Source of the DNA: an uncultured bacterium
Lineage (GTDB): Bacteria; Cyanobacteriota; Vampirovibrionia; Gastranaerophilales; Gastranaerophilaceae
Length of the DNA: 64,000 nucleotides
Assembly: GCA_902794035.1 (NCBI GenBank)
Contig: CADBFN010000004.1
Coordinates: 1-64,000 of the forward strand
Direction of reading: 5' to 3'
The translations under genes and the position numbers were made by a program. Below, in pieces: positions 9,198 through 17,681 of this stretch; positions within the stretch are counted from its first letter, which is position 1; each line of letters starts with the position of its first letter. The notes under the pieces were generated by a model, which searched no databases, was not told the origin of the DNA, and was given only the letters and a program-made list of their open reading frames with translations.

Positions 9198-10730
9198 ATG
9201 AAAAAAATATTATTAACTTTAATGATGCTGTCATTTTCGTCGTTTGCGTTTGCAAGTGATGAGACTTTTGTGTGGAAAAATGATTTAAGAACAAAATTTT
9301 TGAATAATGAAACAATCATTATGGAAGTAAATATGCGCTCTTTCAATTCTAAAGATGTTGATGGCGACGGTTTTATTCAGGAAGAACGGGGAGAAGTTAA
9401 GGGAACTTTTTTAAATGGTATTGAAAGACTCGATGAGATTAAAAATCTGGGTGTAAATACTTTGCATATTTTGCCTGTGACTCCAACAGGTAAATTAAAA
9501 TCTTTAGGGACAGCGGGTAGTCTTTATGCAGCATCCGATTTTAAATCTTTAAATAAAGATTTATACGATCCTAATTCTGAACTTACATTTGAGCAGCAGG
9601 CAAAATTATTTATTGATGAAGCTCATAAAAGAGGAATAAGGATAATTGTTGATATCCCTGCCTGTGGAAGTTATGATTTATTTTTGCAACGTCCTGATTT
9701 ATTTGTTATAAGTTCATCGGGGGACCCTGTTTTGCCTTCTGATTGGACAGATGTAAGACTTTTGGCGACCGGTACGGAAGAAAAAATAGATACAAATGTT
9801 TATAGTTTGTATAAAGATTTTGTCAAATATATGATAAATCTTGGAGTGGATGGGATAAGAGCTGATGTGGCGCATTCTAAAACGGCATTATTTTGGAAAG
9901 AATTAATAAATTATTCAAGACGCAAAGATCCTGAATTTATGTGGCTGGCTGAAGTTTCCGAAAGCTGGCATGAGCCTGTATCGTCTTATGGAGTTTTCAC
10001 TCCTTTTGACAAATTATTAGATGCCGGATTTGATGGCTATTACGGTTCATTTTTTAATATTAAAGACTGGAAAAATGCAGATGAATTATATTCTCAGATT
10101 TCGTTTACTTTGAATCAGTTAAATAAATTTGTTGCCAAAAAGTCAGTAATTGGTAGTTTTACAACGCATGATGAGGTTAGTCCAATATTGTTAAAAGGTC
10201 AGGCATTAAGTGATATGATTATTTGGCTTAATGCTACATTGCCTGTTAATTCTTATTTTGTAGATGGCTTTCAGACAGGTGATGATTACAAATATTTGAT
10301 GGCTAATAAATCGGCGCCTGAAACATACACAGATGATGATATTTATTTTACGCACAGAGGTAAAATCGATATATTTAACTTGTCAAGAAAACCGGGGGGT
10401 AATAATAATTATCTGAAAAATGATTTTATCCTCGGCAATGATGTGAAAAAGAGTTTGATTCCTGTTTTGAATGAAGGTAATTTTACTCCTTTAAAAGTAA
10501 AAAATTCAAAAGTTTTTGCTTATACAGTCGGAAATCAGGATAAAAGAGTTTTGGTTTACGGGAATTTAAATTTTGCACAGAATGAAAAAACAACAATAAA
10601 AATTCCAAAATATACAAAAAAAGATACGTTTATTCCTGTGAAAATCTCTGAAATTCCAACAATAAAAAATGGCAAGGTTTTTGCAAACTTGAAACCGGGT
10701 GAAATAGTTGTATTAATATTAAAAAAATAG
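9198..10730 (+). CDS. exported GH13 alpha-amylase family glycosidase
   Basis: 510 residues with a signal peptide (MKKILLTLMMLSFSSFAFA). The catalytic acids are in the expected order: nucleophile D223 in GIRADVAHS, acid/base E252 in LAEVSE, and D325 in TTHDE. Region I reads DIPACG, where most members have DxVxNH, so the usual Asn-His pair is missing. The C-terminal part looks like the beta-sandwich of amylases. It probably acts on alpha-glucans outside the cytoplasm. It follows the LysM gene closely. Confidence 0.85.
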   Translation: MKKILLTLMMLSFSSFAFASDETFVWKNDLRTKFLNNETIIMEVNMRSFNSKDVDGDGFIQEERGEVKGTFLNGIERLDEIKNLGVNTLHILPVTPTGKLKSLGTAGSLYAASDFKSLNKDLYDPNSELTFEQQAKLFIDEAHKRGIRIIVDIPACGSYDLFLQRPDLFVISSSGDPVLPSDWTDVRLLATGTEEKIDTNVYSLYKDFVKYMINLGVDGIRADVAHSKTALFWKELINYSRRKDPEFMWLAEVSESWHEPVSSYGVFTPFDKLLDAGFDGYYGSFFNIKDWKNADELYSQISFTLNQLNKFVAKKSVIGSFTTHDEVSPILLKGQALSDMIIWLNATLPVNSYFVDGFQTGDDYKYLMANKSAPETYTDDDIYFTHRGKIDIFNLSRKPGGNNNYLKNDFILGNDVKKSLIPVLNEGNFTPLKVKNSKVFAYTVGNQDKRVLVYGNLNFAQNEKTTIKIPKYTKKDTFIPVKISEIPTIKNGKVFANLKPGEIVVLILKK

Positions 10731-10795
10731 TTTATAAAGTACATTATTTGCATTAAATTTCGGATGTATTATTGTATATGAAAAGTTATTTTTGA

Positions 10796-10801
10796 TATAA
10801 T
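10796..10801 (+). promoter_or_regulatory. extended -10 (TGATATAAT), leaderless start
   Basis: TGA-TATAAT is followed by six bases (TTTCAT) and the ATG at 10808. TTGTAT at 10772-10777 could be the -35 with an 18-nt spacer. No ribosome binding site is present. Confidence 0.6.
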
Positions 10802-10807
10802 TTTCAT

Positions 10808-11647
10808 ATGAAATATCGTATATTAAAGAATCTAAAAAAATTGATTTTAATTACTATCGGAGCAATAATTACGGGTTTTGCCTTAAGCTCTTTTTTATCT
10901 CCCAACGAGATAATAGACGGCGGTGTAATTGGTGTATCAATGATTTTGAGCAATATTTTTAAACTTAATCTTGGTAATATGATTATGATTTTAAATTTGC
11001 CGTTTATTTTATTAGCCTGGAAGAAAATGGGCACGAAGTTTGTTCTTTATACCGCTTACGCGAATGTGGTTCTTGCAATGGCGACTAATTATTTTTATGG
11101 AATAAGAGCTACGGATGATATGCTTTTAGCAACTGTGTTTGGCGGAATTGCTCTGGGTATTGGTGTCGGGACAATATTAAAAAATGAAGGCTCTCTTGAT
11201 GGTACGGAAATGCTTTCTCTTATTGTTTCAAAGAAACTTGGTTTTTCTGTCGGAGAATTTATACTGTTTATAAATGTATTTATTTATTCTGTAGCAGGTT
11301 TGGTTTTTGGCTGGGGAAGTGCAATGTATTCAATTCTGACCTATTTTATAGGCTCCAAAGTCATAGATAGTGTAATGGAAGGATTTAACAGTTCAAAATC
11401 TGTTCGAATAATAAGTGATCAGTCGGCTCAAATTGGGGAAGAACTGATTACAAAACTTGATATAAGCGTTACATATTTGCAGGGCGTGGGCGGATATTCA
11501 GGATTAAATAAGGAATTAATTTATTGTGTAATTTCAAGACTTGAATTGCCAAAAATGCTTGATTTGGTTAAAGAGATTGATCCTAAAGCTTTTGTATCTG
11601 TAGTAGATGTTCATGATGTTTATGGCGGACGCTTCAGAAAAAAATAA
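10808..11647 (+). CDS. YitT family membrane protein (DUF161/DUF2179)
   Basis: 279 residues. About five hydrophobic helices fill residues 10-195, with conserved-type segments GGVIGVSMIL and NEGSLDGTEMLSL. The cytoplasmic DUF2179 domain follows (GVGGYSGLNKELIYCVISRLE and a terminal VVDVHDVYGGRF). This arrangement is typical of YitT proteins, whose transport substrate is not established. The start lacks a Shine-Dalgarno sequence and sits 6 nt after an extended -10 box. Confidence 0.9.
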   Translation: MKYRILKNLKKLILITIGAIITGFALSSFLSPNEIIDGGVIGVSMILSNIFKLNLGNMIMILNLPFILLAWKKMGTKFVLYTAYANVVLAMATNYFYGIRATDDMLLATVFGGIALGIGVGTILKNEGSLDGTEMLSLIVSKKLGFSVGEFILFINVFIYSVAGLVFGWGSAMYSILTYFIGSKVIDSVMEGFNSSKSVRIISDQSAQIGEELITKLDISVTYLQGVGGYSGLNKELIYCVISRLELPKMLDLVKEIDPKAFVSVVDVHDVYGGRFRKK

Positions 11648-11738
11648 TGAAATTATGGCTGAAATCTTTAAATGTGTAGCTATGGACAAAGAATAAAAAA
11701 TATTATATACTAAAACTAAAGAATAAGAGGGAAAGTAA

Positions 11739-12086
11739 ATGGCTAAAAATAATGATACAGTACCTATAGAAGTTACTATTTTGACATCTGACCATGATAT
11801 CAAAGGAGTGGTTCATGTTTCAAAATACACCAATACAAACAGAGAACTTACAGATCTTTTAAATGACAGGGAAAGACGTTTTTTAGCCGTAACCAATGCT
11901 GAAATATATCCTCGTACAGGGAATCAGTCGCCAAGACGTTATAACTTCCTTGAAATTCATATGGATTATGTTTTGATGGTTCATCCTACGACTCAGGCAG
12001 TATTTAGAGATTCCGGTAAAACTCAGGAAGATATTGCAAGATTCAGAGACTTAAGAGCTAAATTAAATCAGACAAAACCTTTCTAA
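11739..12086 (+). CDS. small conserved-looking protein of unknown function
   Basis: 115 residues with an upstream purine-rich site (AAGAGGGAAAG). I do not recognise a named family. The protein is soluble, with no signal peptide or membrane helix. A beta-rich N-terminal half (EVTILTSDHDIKGVVHV, a repeated-strand look) is followed by EIHMDYVLMVHPT and a charged helical C-terminus. It lies between yitT and rarA, with rarA converging from the other side. It is likely real given its start signal and codon use. Confidence 0.7.
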   Translation: MAKNNDTVPIEVTILTSDHDIKGVVHVSKYTNTNRELTDLLNDRERRFLAVTNAEIYPRTGNQSPRRYNFLEIHMDYVLMVHPTTQAVFRDSGKTQEDIARFRDLRAKLNQTKPF

Positions 12087-12100
12087 ATTATTTATCAGGA

Positions 12101-13333
12101 TTATTTTGTATATTTTCTTCCTGTCAGTTCATCAGGCAGAAATTGTTGTTCGACTTCAGGAGCACTGTGGGTATAAATATATCCTACTCCAAAGCCGTAA
12201 TTTTTAGCATCTTTGTAATGAGAATCTCTCAAATGCATTGGCGGCGGGTAATCTTTACCGCTTGCAATATCACTTAAGGCACTATCTATTGCCATAATTG
12301 TTTCGTTGGATTTTTTTGCTCTTGCTACATAAATTACTGCCTGCGCAAGCGGAATTCTGCCTTCCGGTAAACCCAAAAGTTCAACTGCTTTATAGGCATT
12401 TACGGCAACATTGAGGGCATTGGGGTCAGCATTACCGACATCTTCGGATGCACAAACAATTAGGCGTCTTGCAATAAACCTTGGATCTTCTCCTGCGGTT
12501 ATCATTTTGGCAAGATAATAAATTGCGGCATCAGGGTCGCTTCCTCTGAGGCTCTTTTGAAATGCCGATGCACAGTCATAATGCTCCTGTTGAGAATATC
12601 TTGTATTCCTTTGCTGACAAATTTCTTCAATTGTTTTAACAGACAAAAATCTTTTACCATCTTTTAAATCACTTGCAAAATAAGCATTCTCAACGATATT
12701 AAGTGCATATCTTGCATCTCCTCTTGCAAGGTTTATTATAAAATCCAAAACTCCGCTTTCGCAATCCATTTGAGAATAGTTTGTCGCAAGGTATTGAAAA
12801 CCTTTTTTTATAATACTTGCCATACTTTCATCATCAATAGAATTTAGCCTTATAACCTGAACTCTTGATAAAAGTGCGGGAACGACCTGAAAAGACGGAT
12901 TTTCGGTTGTTGAGCCGATTAAAAACAATGTTCCGTTTTCAAGATGCGGTAAAAGTGCATCCTGCTGAGTTTTTGAGTAGCGGTGAATTTCATCTATAAA
13001 AAGAATTGTCTTTTGTCCTGCGCGCAGGCATTCTTTTGCTTTTTCTACGGCATCTTTAATATCTTTTACACCTGAAGTTACGGCTGAAATTTCAATAAAA
13101 TTTGCGTTTGTTTTAGTTGCAATAAGTCTTGCAAGAGTAGTTTTACCGCATCCCGGGGTTCCCCAAAAAATCAGAGAAAATAATCTGTTTGTTTTCAGCA
13201 AATTTAACAGAGGACTTTTTGGTGAGATAACATTACTCTGCCCTAAAAAATCTTCAATCGTTTTGGGGCGTAGTATTTCTGCAAGCGGTGTTTGCTTTGT
13301 TTGATTTTCAAGTTCCGTAAATAAGTTATTCAT
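12101..13333 (-). CDS. rarA: replication-associated recombination protein A (MgsA/RarA AAA+ ATPase)
   Basis: 410 residues. The Walker A motif is GTPGCGKT at 58-65, Walker B is FIDEIHR with D114 and E115, and sensor 1 is GSTTENPSF. The C-terminal MgsA region has RGSDPDAAIYYLAKM and the ending GVGYIYTHSAPEVEQQFLP. It acts at stalled replication forks. It has no ribosome binding site. An extended TGATATAAT on this strand (TATAAT at 13340-13345) lies exactly 6 nt upstream of ATG. Confidence 0.95.
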   Translation of the reverse strand: MNNLFTELENQTKQTPLAEILRPKTIEDFLGQSNVISPKSPLLNLLKTNRLFSLIFWGTPGCGKTTLARLIATKTNANFIEISAVTSGVKDIKDAVEKAKECLRAGQKTILFIDEIHRYSKTQQDALLPHLENGTLFLIGSTTENPSFQVVPALLSRVQVIRLNSIDDESMASIIKKGFQYLATNYSQMDCESGVLDFIINLARGDARYALNIVENAYFASDLKDGKRFLSVKTIEEICQQRNTRYSQQEHYDCASAFQKSLRGSDPDAAIYYLAKMITAGEDPRFIARRLIVCASEDVGNADPNALNVAVNAYKAVELLGLPEGRIPLAQAVIYVARAKKSNETIMAIDSALSDIASGKDYPPPMHLRDSHYKDAKNYGFGVGYIYTHSAPEVEQQFLPDELTGRKYTK

Positions 13334-13339
13334 AGTATA

Positions 13340-13345
13340 ATTATA
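13340..13345 (-). promoter_or_regulatory. extended -10 of rarA, leaderless start
   Basis: On the minus strand TGA-TATAAT is followed by TATACT and the ATG at 13333. TTGATT at 13362-13367 is a possible -35 with a 16-nt spacer. Confidence 0.6.
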
Positions 13346-13383
13346 TCAGGGGTAAGTATAAAATCAATTATGCAGAGAAATAT

Positions 13384-13674
13384 ATGGAAAAATGGGGTTA
13401 TGTTTATATTATAACAAATTATAATAATACAACATTATATACCGGAGTAACTTCGAATTTGGTAAAAAGAATATGGGAACATAAAAATGAGGTTGTTGAA
13501 GGATTTAGTAAAAGATATAAATTGCATAAGTTAGTATATTATGAGATTACCAACAGTATTGAAGCGGCTATAAACAGAGAAAAATATATAAAAGGGAAAT
13601 CCAGAGAATATAAACTTCAATTGATAGAAAGTATTAATAAAGATTGGAATGATTTATATGATACAATAATATAA
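13384..13674 (+). CDS. GIY-YIG nuclease family protein
   Basis: 96 residues, the size of stand-alone GIY-YIG domain proteins. The motif appears as GYVYIIT ... LYTGVT, followed by a conserved Arg helix (LVKRIWEHK) and a catalytic Glu region (EAAINREKYIKG). Many small members are of unknown role. It is divergent from rarA and followed by a palindromic repeat. Confidence 0.85.
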   Translation: MEKWGYVYIITNYNNTTLYTGVTSNLVKRIWEHKNEVVEGFSKRYKLHKLVYYEITNSIEAAINREKYIKGKSREYKLQLIESINKDWNDLYDTII

Positions 13675-13682
13675 GATTCTTC

Positions 13683-13738
13683 GGGGCAAAAATTACGTCA
13701 TTCAGAGCAGAGCGTGGAATCTTCGTAATTTTTGCCCC
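13683..13738. repeat. palindromic intergenic repeat
   Basis: A perfect 15-bp inverted repeat (13683-13697 and 13724-13738, GGGGCAAAAATTACG and its complement) brackets a GTCATTCAGAGC...GAATCTTCG core. The core is related to the element inserted in the alcohol dehydrogenase gene at 15241. The structure could also terminate the GIY-YIG gene. Confidence 0.7.
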
Positions 13739-13761
13739 TCTGAATGACGTAAAGGGAAATT

Positions 13762-14943
13762 ATGAACAGAAAAATTTTAACTATAATATTTACAACATTC
13801 TTAATAATAACAGGATTATTTTTTATCTTCAAAAAGCCAGACACAAATAATGAAGTTGTATTTTGGACTTTGCAGATGAGTGATTTTGCACCGTACATAA
13901 ACGGGGTAATAAATGATTTTGAAAAAGAAAATCCTGATATAAAAATCAAATGGGTAGATGTTCCTTTTAGCGAAGGTGAAAAGCGTACACTTGCATCGGT
14001 TTTGAGTGATAATCCGCCGGATTTGGTTAATCTTAATCCTGATTTTAGTGCAACTTTGGCTCATAAAGGTGCGCTTTGGGAAATTCAAAAAAGTAAACTT
14101 ACGCAGTTTAATGATGAAATTTTGAAATCAATTGAAACAGACGGAAAAATGTTTTCAATTCCGTGGTATGCAACAAGTGCGATAACAATTTATAATAAAG
14201 ATTTAATTTCGTTTGTTCTGAAAACTTATGGTCAGTTAGCAGAAATTGCTCCGCAAATACGCAAAAAAGGAGCATATATTACTTTGCCAAATATCACAGA
14301 AAATGACACAATGCTTAAAATTTTAAATAAATATCCAAAAGAAAAAAAACAATATGTTTATACTCTGTTCAAAAATCTTTATTCTAACGATTTGATACCT
14401 AAAGAAACAGTCACAATGACTTTATCGGAAGCATTAGAAAAATATATGTCTGAAAATATTGCACTAATCGGTGCAGGAGCAAATTTTTTGAATATGATAA
14501 AAGAAAATGCACCTCAGACTTATTCAAAAACTGATGTGGCAGAGCAGATAAAAGGGGATTTGGGACAAAATGATTTTTCTTTGATGAATTTTGTTATTCC
14601 TTTAAAAGCAAAACATAAGGATGAAGCTTTGAAATTTGCATTGTTTTTGACAAACGATAAAAACCAACTTGAACTTGCAAAATTAACTAACGTTCTTGCG
14701 GTGAATAAAGAAACTTTGAATAATGATTTTTACAAAAAATATGATAAAAACGACCTTATGGCAAAGGCAAGAGTAATAAGCGCAGGGCAGTTAAACAAAC
14801 TTCAGCCCGTATTCAGAACTCAAAAAAATCAAAAAGAAATCAATAATCTTGTAAATAACGCAGTGCAAAATATATTGCTAAATAAAGGTGAAACAAAAAA
14901 AATCTTAAAAGAACTTGATAAAAATATTAAAATGTTGGAATAA
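13762..14943 (+). CDS. ABC transporter family 1 extracellular solute-binding protein
   Basis: 393 residues. An N-terminal hydrophobic signal or anchor (ILTIIFTTFLIITGLFFIF) is followed by the pattern of family 1 sugar-binding proteins: VVFWTLQMSDF, a FEKENPDIKIKWVDVPF strand, NPPDLVNLNP, FSIPWYATSAITIYNKDL and a late EALKFALFLTNDKNQLELA segment. The length is slightly short, with a compressed stretch after YNKDL. No permease or ATPase gene lies nearby, so it is an orphan or pairs with a distant transporter. Confidence 0.85.
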   Translation: MNRKILTIIFTTFLIITGLFFIFKKPDTNNEVVFWTLQMSDFAPYINGVINDFEKENPDIKIKWVDVPFSEGEKRTLASVLSDNPPDLVNLNPDFSATLAHKGALWEIQKSKLTQFNDEILKSIETDGKMFSIPWYATSAITIYNKDLISFVLKTYGQLAEIAPQIRKKGAYITLPNITENDTMLKILNKYPKEKKQYVYTLFKNLYSNDLIPKETVTMTLSEALEKYMSENIALIGAGANFLNMIKENAPQTYSKTDVAEQIKGDLGQNDFSLMNFVIPLKAKHKDEALKFALFLTNDKNQLELAKLTNVLAVNKETLNNDFYKKYDKNDLMAKARVISAGQLNKLQPVFRTQKNQKEINNLVNNAVQNILLNKGETKKILKELDKNIKMLE

Positions 14944-14983
14944 TATAATATGCAGATGTTGATTTGTTTGTTATAAAAAAGCA

Positions 14984-15004
14984 GGTCAGCTTACTAAGCT
15001 GACC
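14984..15004 (+). promoter_or_regulatory. perfect hairpin in the leader of the alcohol dehydrogenase gene
   Basis: A 9-bp perfect stem with a 3-nt loop (GGTCAGCTT-ACT-AAGCTGACC) ends two bases before the AGAAGGAGAG ribosome binding site of the gene at 15018. There is no U-tract on the plus strand, so it is not a standard terminator for the upstream gene. It may be an operator or a translational control hairpin. Confidence 0.45.
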
Positions 15005-15017
15005 AGAAGGAGAGAAA

Positions 15018-16076
15018 ATGAAAGCATTAGTATTTGATAAAGAATTAAAATTAGTTGAGAATTACGAAAAACCTGTTCCAAAACCGGGCGAGGCACTTGT
15101 GCGTGTTACTTTGGCAGGAATTTGTAATACTGATTATGAAATTACAAAAGGTTATATGGGTTATGTAGGGATTTTAGGTCATGAAGCCGTCGGGATTGTG
15201 GAAGATGTAAATATAAACGGTCATTCTGAGGCGAACAAACAGGAGATTCTTCGCTCCGCTCAGAATGACACCAAAGCCGAAGAATCTCCTAACGGTGCAA
15301 ATAATTCATATAAACATCCGCTTATCGGAAAACGTGTTGTTCCTGAAATAAGTTACGGGTGTAAAGATCCGAATTGCGAATGGTGCGCAAAGAAAAATTA
15401 CCGCCACTGCCCGAACAGACACACTCTCGGTATTTGGAGAAAAGACGGTGTTTTTGCTCAGTATTTTACTATGCCCGTTGAAGTTCTGTTTGAAGTTCCT
15501 GATAATGTTCCCGATACTCAGGCGGTTTTCGTTGAACCTTTGGCGGCAGCATTGGAAATCAATGAACAACTGCATATAAAACCGATGGATAAGGTTGTAG
15601 TGTTAGGTGATGGCAAGCTTGGTTTAATAACCGCACTTGCTCTAAACGCTCAAAATATTAATGTGACATTAGTCGGCAAACATCAAAATAAGCTTGATAT
15701 TGCAAAAGCACAAGGCGTAAAAACGGTATTATTAAATGATTTTAAAATCGAAAAAATTTATGATGTCGTTGTTGAAGCAACGGGAAGTGTAAACGGATTT
15801 GAAACCTCACTTGCACTGACCAAACCAAGAGGAACACTCGTTCTAAAAAGTACGGTTGCGACAGGAAAAGAATTGAATCTTGCCCCGATTGTAATTGATG
15901 AAATTACTGTTTTGGGTTCCCGCTGTGGTCAATTCCCGCCTGCATTAAGGTTGTTAGAATCCGGTAAGGTTGATTTTTCTCCATTAATTTCAGGGATTTA
16001 TTCAATGGATGATGCAGAAATTGCTTTCGAAAAAAATAAAGAAAAAGATACCTTGAAAGTTCTTTTAAAGATGTAA
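15018..16076 (+). CDS. zinc-dependent alcohol dehydrogenase, MDR family, with a repeat-encoded insertion
   Basis: 352 residues of the medium-chain dehydrogenase family. Catalytic zinc ligands are likely C36 (GICNTD) and H55-E56 (GHEAVG). The structural-zinc cysteines are C115, C120, C123 and C131. The Rossmann motif follows (VLGDGKLGLITALAL). Residues about 69-98 are not part of the family: they are encoded by an in-frame palindromic repeat with a perfect 13-bp inverted repeat at 15241-15253 and 15278-15290. It sits in the loop before PLIGKRVVPE. Ribosome binding site is AGAAGGAG. The substrate is unknown; the enzyme resembles threonine/polyol dehydrogenases. Confidence 0.9.
   Translation: MKALVFDKELKLVENYEKPVPKPGEALVRVTLAGICNTDYEITKGYMGYVGILGHEAVGIVEDVNINGHSEANKQEILRSAQNDTKAEESPNGANNSYKHPLIGKRVVPEISYGCKDPNCEWCAKKNYRHCPNRHTLGIWRKDGVFAQYFTMPVEVLFEVPDNVPDTQAVFVEPLAAALEINEQLHIKPMDKVVVLGDGKLGLITALALNAQNINVTLVGKHQNKLDIAKAQGVKTVLLNDFKIEKIYDVVVEATGSVNGFETSLALTKPRGTLVLKSTVATGKELNLAPIVIDEITVLGSRCGQFPPALRLLESGKVDFSPLISGIYSMDDAEIAFEKNKEKDTLKVLLKM
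15223..15296 (+). repeat. palindromic repeat inserted in frame inside a coding sequence
   Basis: AGGAGATTCTTCG (15241-15253) is perfectly complementary to 15278-15290, around a CTCCGCTCAGAATGAC core typical of intergenic repeats. The reading frame of the dehydrogenase continues through it, adding about 25-30 residues. The boundaries are approximate. Confidence 0.8.
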
Positions 16077-16100
16077 TAATTATAAGTTTATTAATCGAAA

Positions 16101-16134
16101 AAAGCGGTAATTATAAAAATTACCGCTTTTTTTT
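16101..16134. terminator. bidirectional rho-independent terminator
   Basis: AAAGCGGTAAT and its complement form a stem with an A-run before it and a T-run after it. It sits between the dehydrogenase gene and the converging rpmB gene and can serve both. Confidence 0.9.
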
Positions 16135-16150
16135 AAATCTTTGCGAAAAA

Positions 16151-16342
16151 CTAAACTGCTTTTTGAACTTTTCCTTTTTTAATGCAGGAAGTACATACTC
16201 TGATTCTTTTTGTTGAACCGTTTACAACCGCTCTAACAGTCTGTAAGTTAGGTTCCTGAGTATGAATATTTTGTTTCATTGAGAAAGATCTGTCAGCAGA
16301 TTTTCTTGGAGCTTTTCCGCATATTTCACAACATTTTGCCAT
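16151..16342 (-). CDS. rpmB: 50S ribosomal protein L28
   Basis: 63 residues, normal for L28. The N-terminus MAKCCEICGKAP and the later VCTSCIKKGKV carry the zinc-binding cysteines (C5, C8, C50, C53) of the C+ form. The segment NLQTVRAVVNGSTKRIRV matches L28. It is a structural component of the large ribosomal subunit. It is encoded alone, with a terminator at its 3' end shared with the dehydrogenase gene. Confidence 0.96.
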   Translation of the reverse strand: MAKCCEICGKAPRKSADRSFSMKQNIHTQEPNLQTVRAVVNGSTKRIRVCTSCIKKGKVQKAV

Positions 16343-16462
16343 AATTTATATTCCTTTTCTAGTATATTATATCTTCAACATTATCTATATTATATTAAAA
16401 ATACTATTTTGCAAGCTTTGAAATGTCTAAAGTGTAAAATTTTGTAAATTCCGATTTAGTCT

Positions 16463-16491
16463 TTGGCAAATTTATTTTTTACCTTTATTAT
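16463..16491 (+). promoter_or_regulatory. sigma70-type promoter for the gene at 16521
   Basis: TTGGCA (16463-16468), a 17-nt spacer and TATTAT (16486-16491), followed by a leader with an AAGGAG ribosome binding site. Confidence 0.6.
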
Positions 16492-16520
16492 ATGAAATGA
16501 TGTAGTATAAGGAGATTATT

Positions 16521-17615
16521 ATGAATATATCAGCAATTACCCCAAGTTATGGAACAAATAATGCTCAGGCAAAAAGATCAAATGTAAAGTTTACCGGAAA
16601 TTTGGGAGATAAATTTGTAAATCAGATTTTAAACGGCAGTACTGTTAAACCAAATGATGTAATAAAAGAAATGAAAGGTACTTTCGGTATAAAAACTGAT
16701 AAAGCCGAAGATATTATGGAATCTTTTATTGGTAAAGTAAAACAATTATTTAATGATAAAAATAGTTTGACAATGAAAGTAAATGAACAGGAAAGAAAAA
16801 TAAATGCATTCCCTAACGAAAAACGAGATGCTGTTTGGGATGCAGAAGCAAAAGTTCGTGAAAGTTTTCAAAACGTAATCAAATCTAAAAATGAAGAAGT
16901 TGCTGCAAAAGATAAAGAACTTGCAGATATGAAGTCAAAGCTTGAAAAATATCAGCAGGTTGTAAAAGTAAAATCAGTTGAAGAAATTGATACAATAATG
17001 CCTGATAAAGCCATTGAGCTTATTGATGAAATGATTCAAAACAAAATTCCTTCAAGAAAAAGTATGGCAGACTTTTTATTGAACGGTAAAGGACAAGAAG
17101 ATGCTTTAGCTCAAATCGAAAGAAATAACATGGTTATGAAAGCTCACAGAGATGGTATTACAGAAATTCCTGAGGTTAAAGCAAAAATTGATAATGATAT
17201 GCGCAATTCAGGAGTGTGGTTTAATAATGATTCCTATTTTACATTAAATATTATTGAGGATTCTTTAAAAGGATCTCCAAAAGGAGGGTATTTGAAAAGT
17301 CCCGTAATTAAAAAACAGGTAAAAGAAAATGCTATGGCAATTTTAACTCCAATGGCAAATGAAAGATATTATAATGAATCAGTTGGAGAATTATCTAAAC
17401 AACTTGATGAAAGATTAGACCGTGTTGTAAAATACCATGACGGAATCACAAAAGGTACTGAAAAAGTTAAGAAAAATAATCGCGATTACCCAAATCCGGA
17501 ATTTAAACCTGTAGAGTACTCTCCGGAAGATTCAAAAATTGTTTTTAGTAAAGATGGTCGTTCCTGGAAAGAAGATTATCAATGGTTAGCAAATTATGGT
17601 AACAGTAATTGGTAA
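16521..17615 (+). CDS. lineage-specific coiled-coil protein with N-terminal F-x-G motif
   Basis: 364 residues, no family recognised. The N-terminus is polar and ends in a short NVKFTGNLG motif (about residues 22-30) also seen in other proteins of this window. A long charged helical region follows (about 75-145, rich in K and E, likely coiled coil), then a mixed helical domain with SPKGGYLKSPVIKKQ. The ending is rich in aromatic residues (WKEDYQWLANYGNSNW). It has no signal peptide. A promoter, an AAGGAG site and a terminator frame it as a single-gene unit. Confidence 0.75.
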   Translation: MNISAITPSYGTNNAQAKRSNVKFTGNLGDKFVNQILNGSTVKPNDVIKEMKGTFGIKTDKAEDIMESFIGKVKQLFNDKNSLTMKVNEQERKINAFPNEKRDAVWDAEAKVRESFQNVIKSKNEEVAAKDKELADMKSKLEKYQQVVKVKSVEEIDTIMPDKAIELIDEMIQNKIPSRKSMADFLLNGKGQEDALAQIERNNMVMKAHRDGITEIPEVKAKIDNDMRNSGVWFNNDSYFTLNIIEDSLKGSPKGGYLKSPVIKKQVKENAMAILTPMANERYYNESVGELSKQLDERLDRVVKYHDGITKGTEKVKKNNRDYPNPEFKPVEYSPEDSKIVFSKDGRSWKEDYQWLANYGNSNW

Positions 17616-17634
17616 AAATAATATAAATATGAAA

Positions 17635-17664
17635 CAGGACAGGCATTACAGTCTGTCCTGCTTT
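17635..17664 (+). terminator. rho-independent terminator
   Basis: CAGGACAG pairs with CTGTCCTG across a short loop and is followed by CTTTTA. It closes the gene ending at 17615 and overlaps the promoter region of the next gene. Confidence 0.75.
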
Positions 17665-17669
17665 TATGG

Positions 17670-17675
17670 TAAAAT
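17670..17675 (+). promoter_or_regulatory. extended -10 (TGGTAAAAT), leaderless start
   Basis: TGG-TAAAAT is followed by six bases (AGAACT) and the ATG at 17682, without a ribosome binding site. Confidence 0.5.
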
Positions 17676-17681
17676 AGAACT

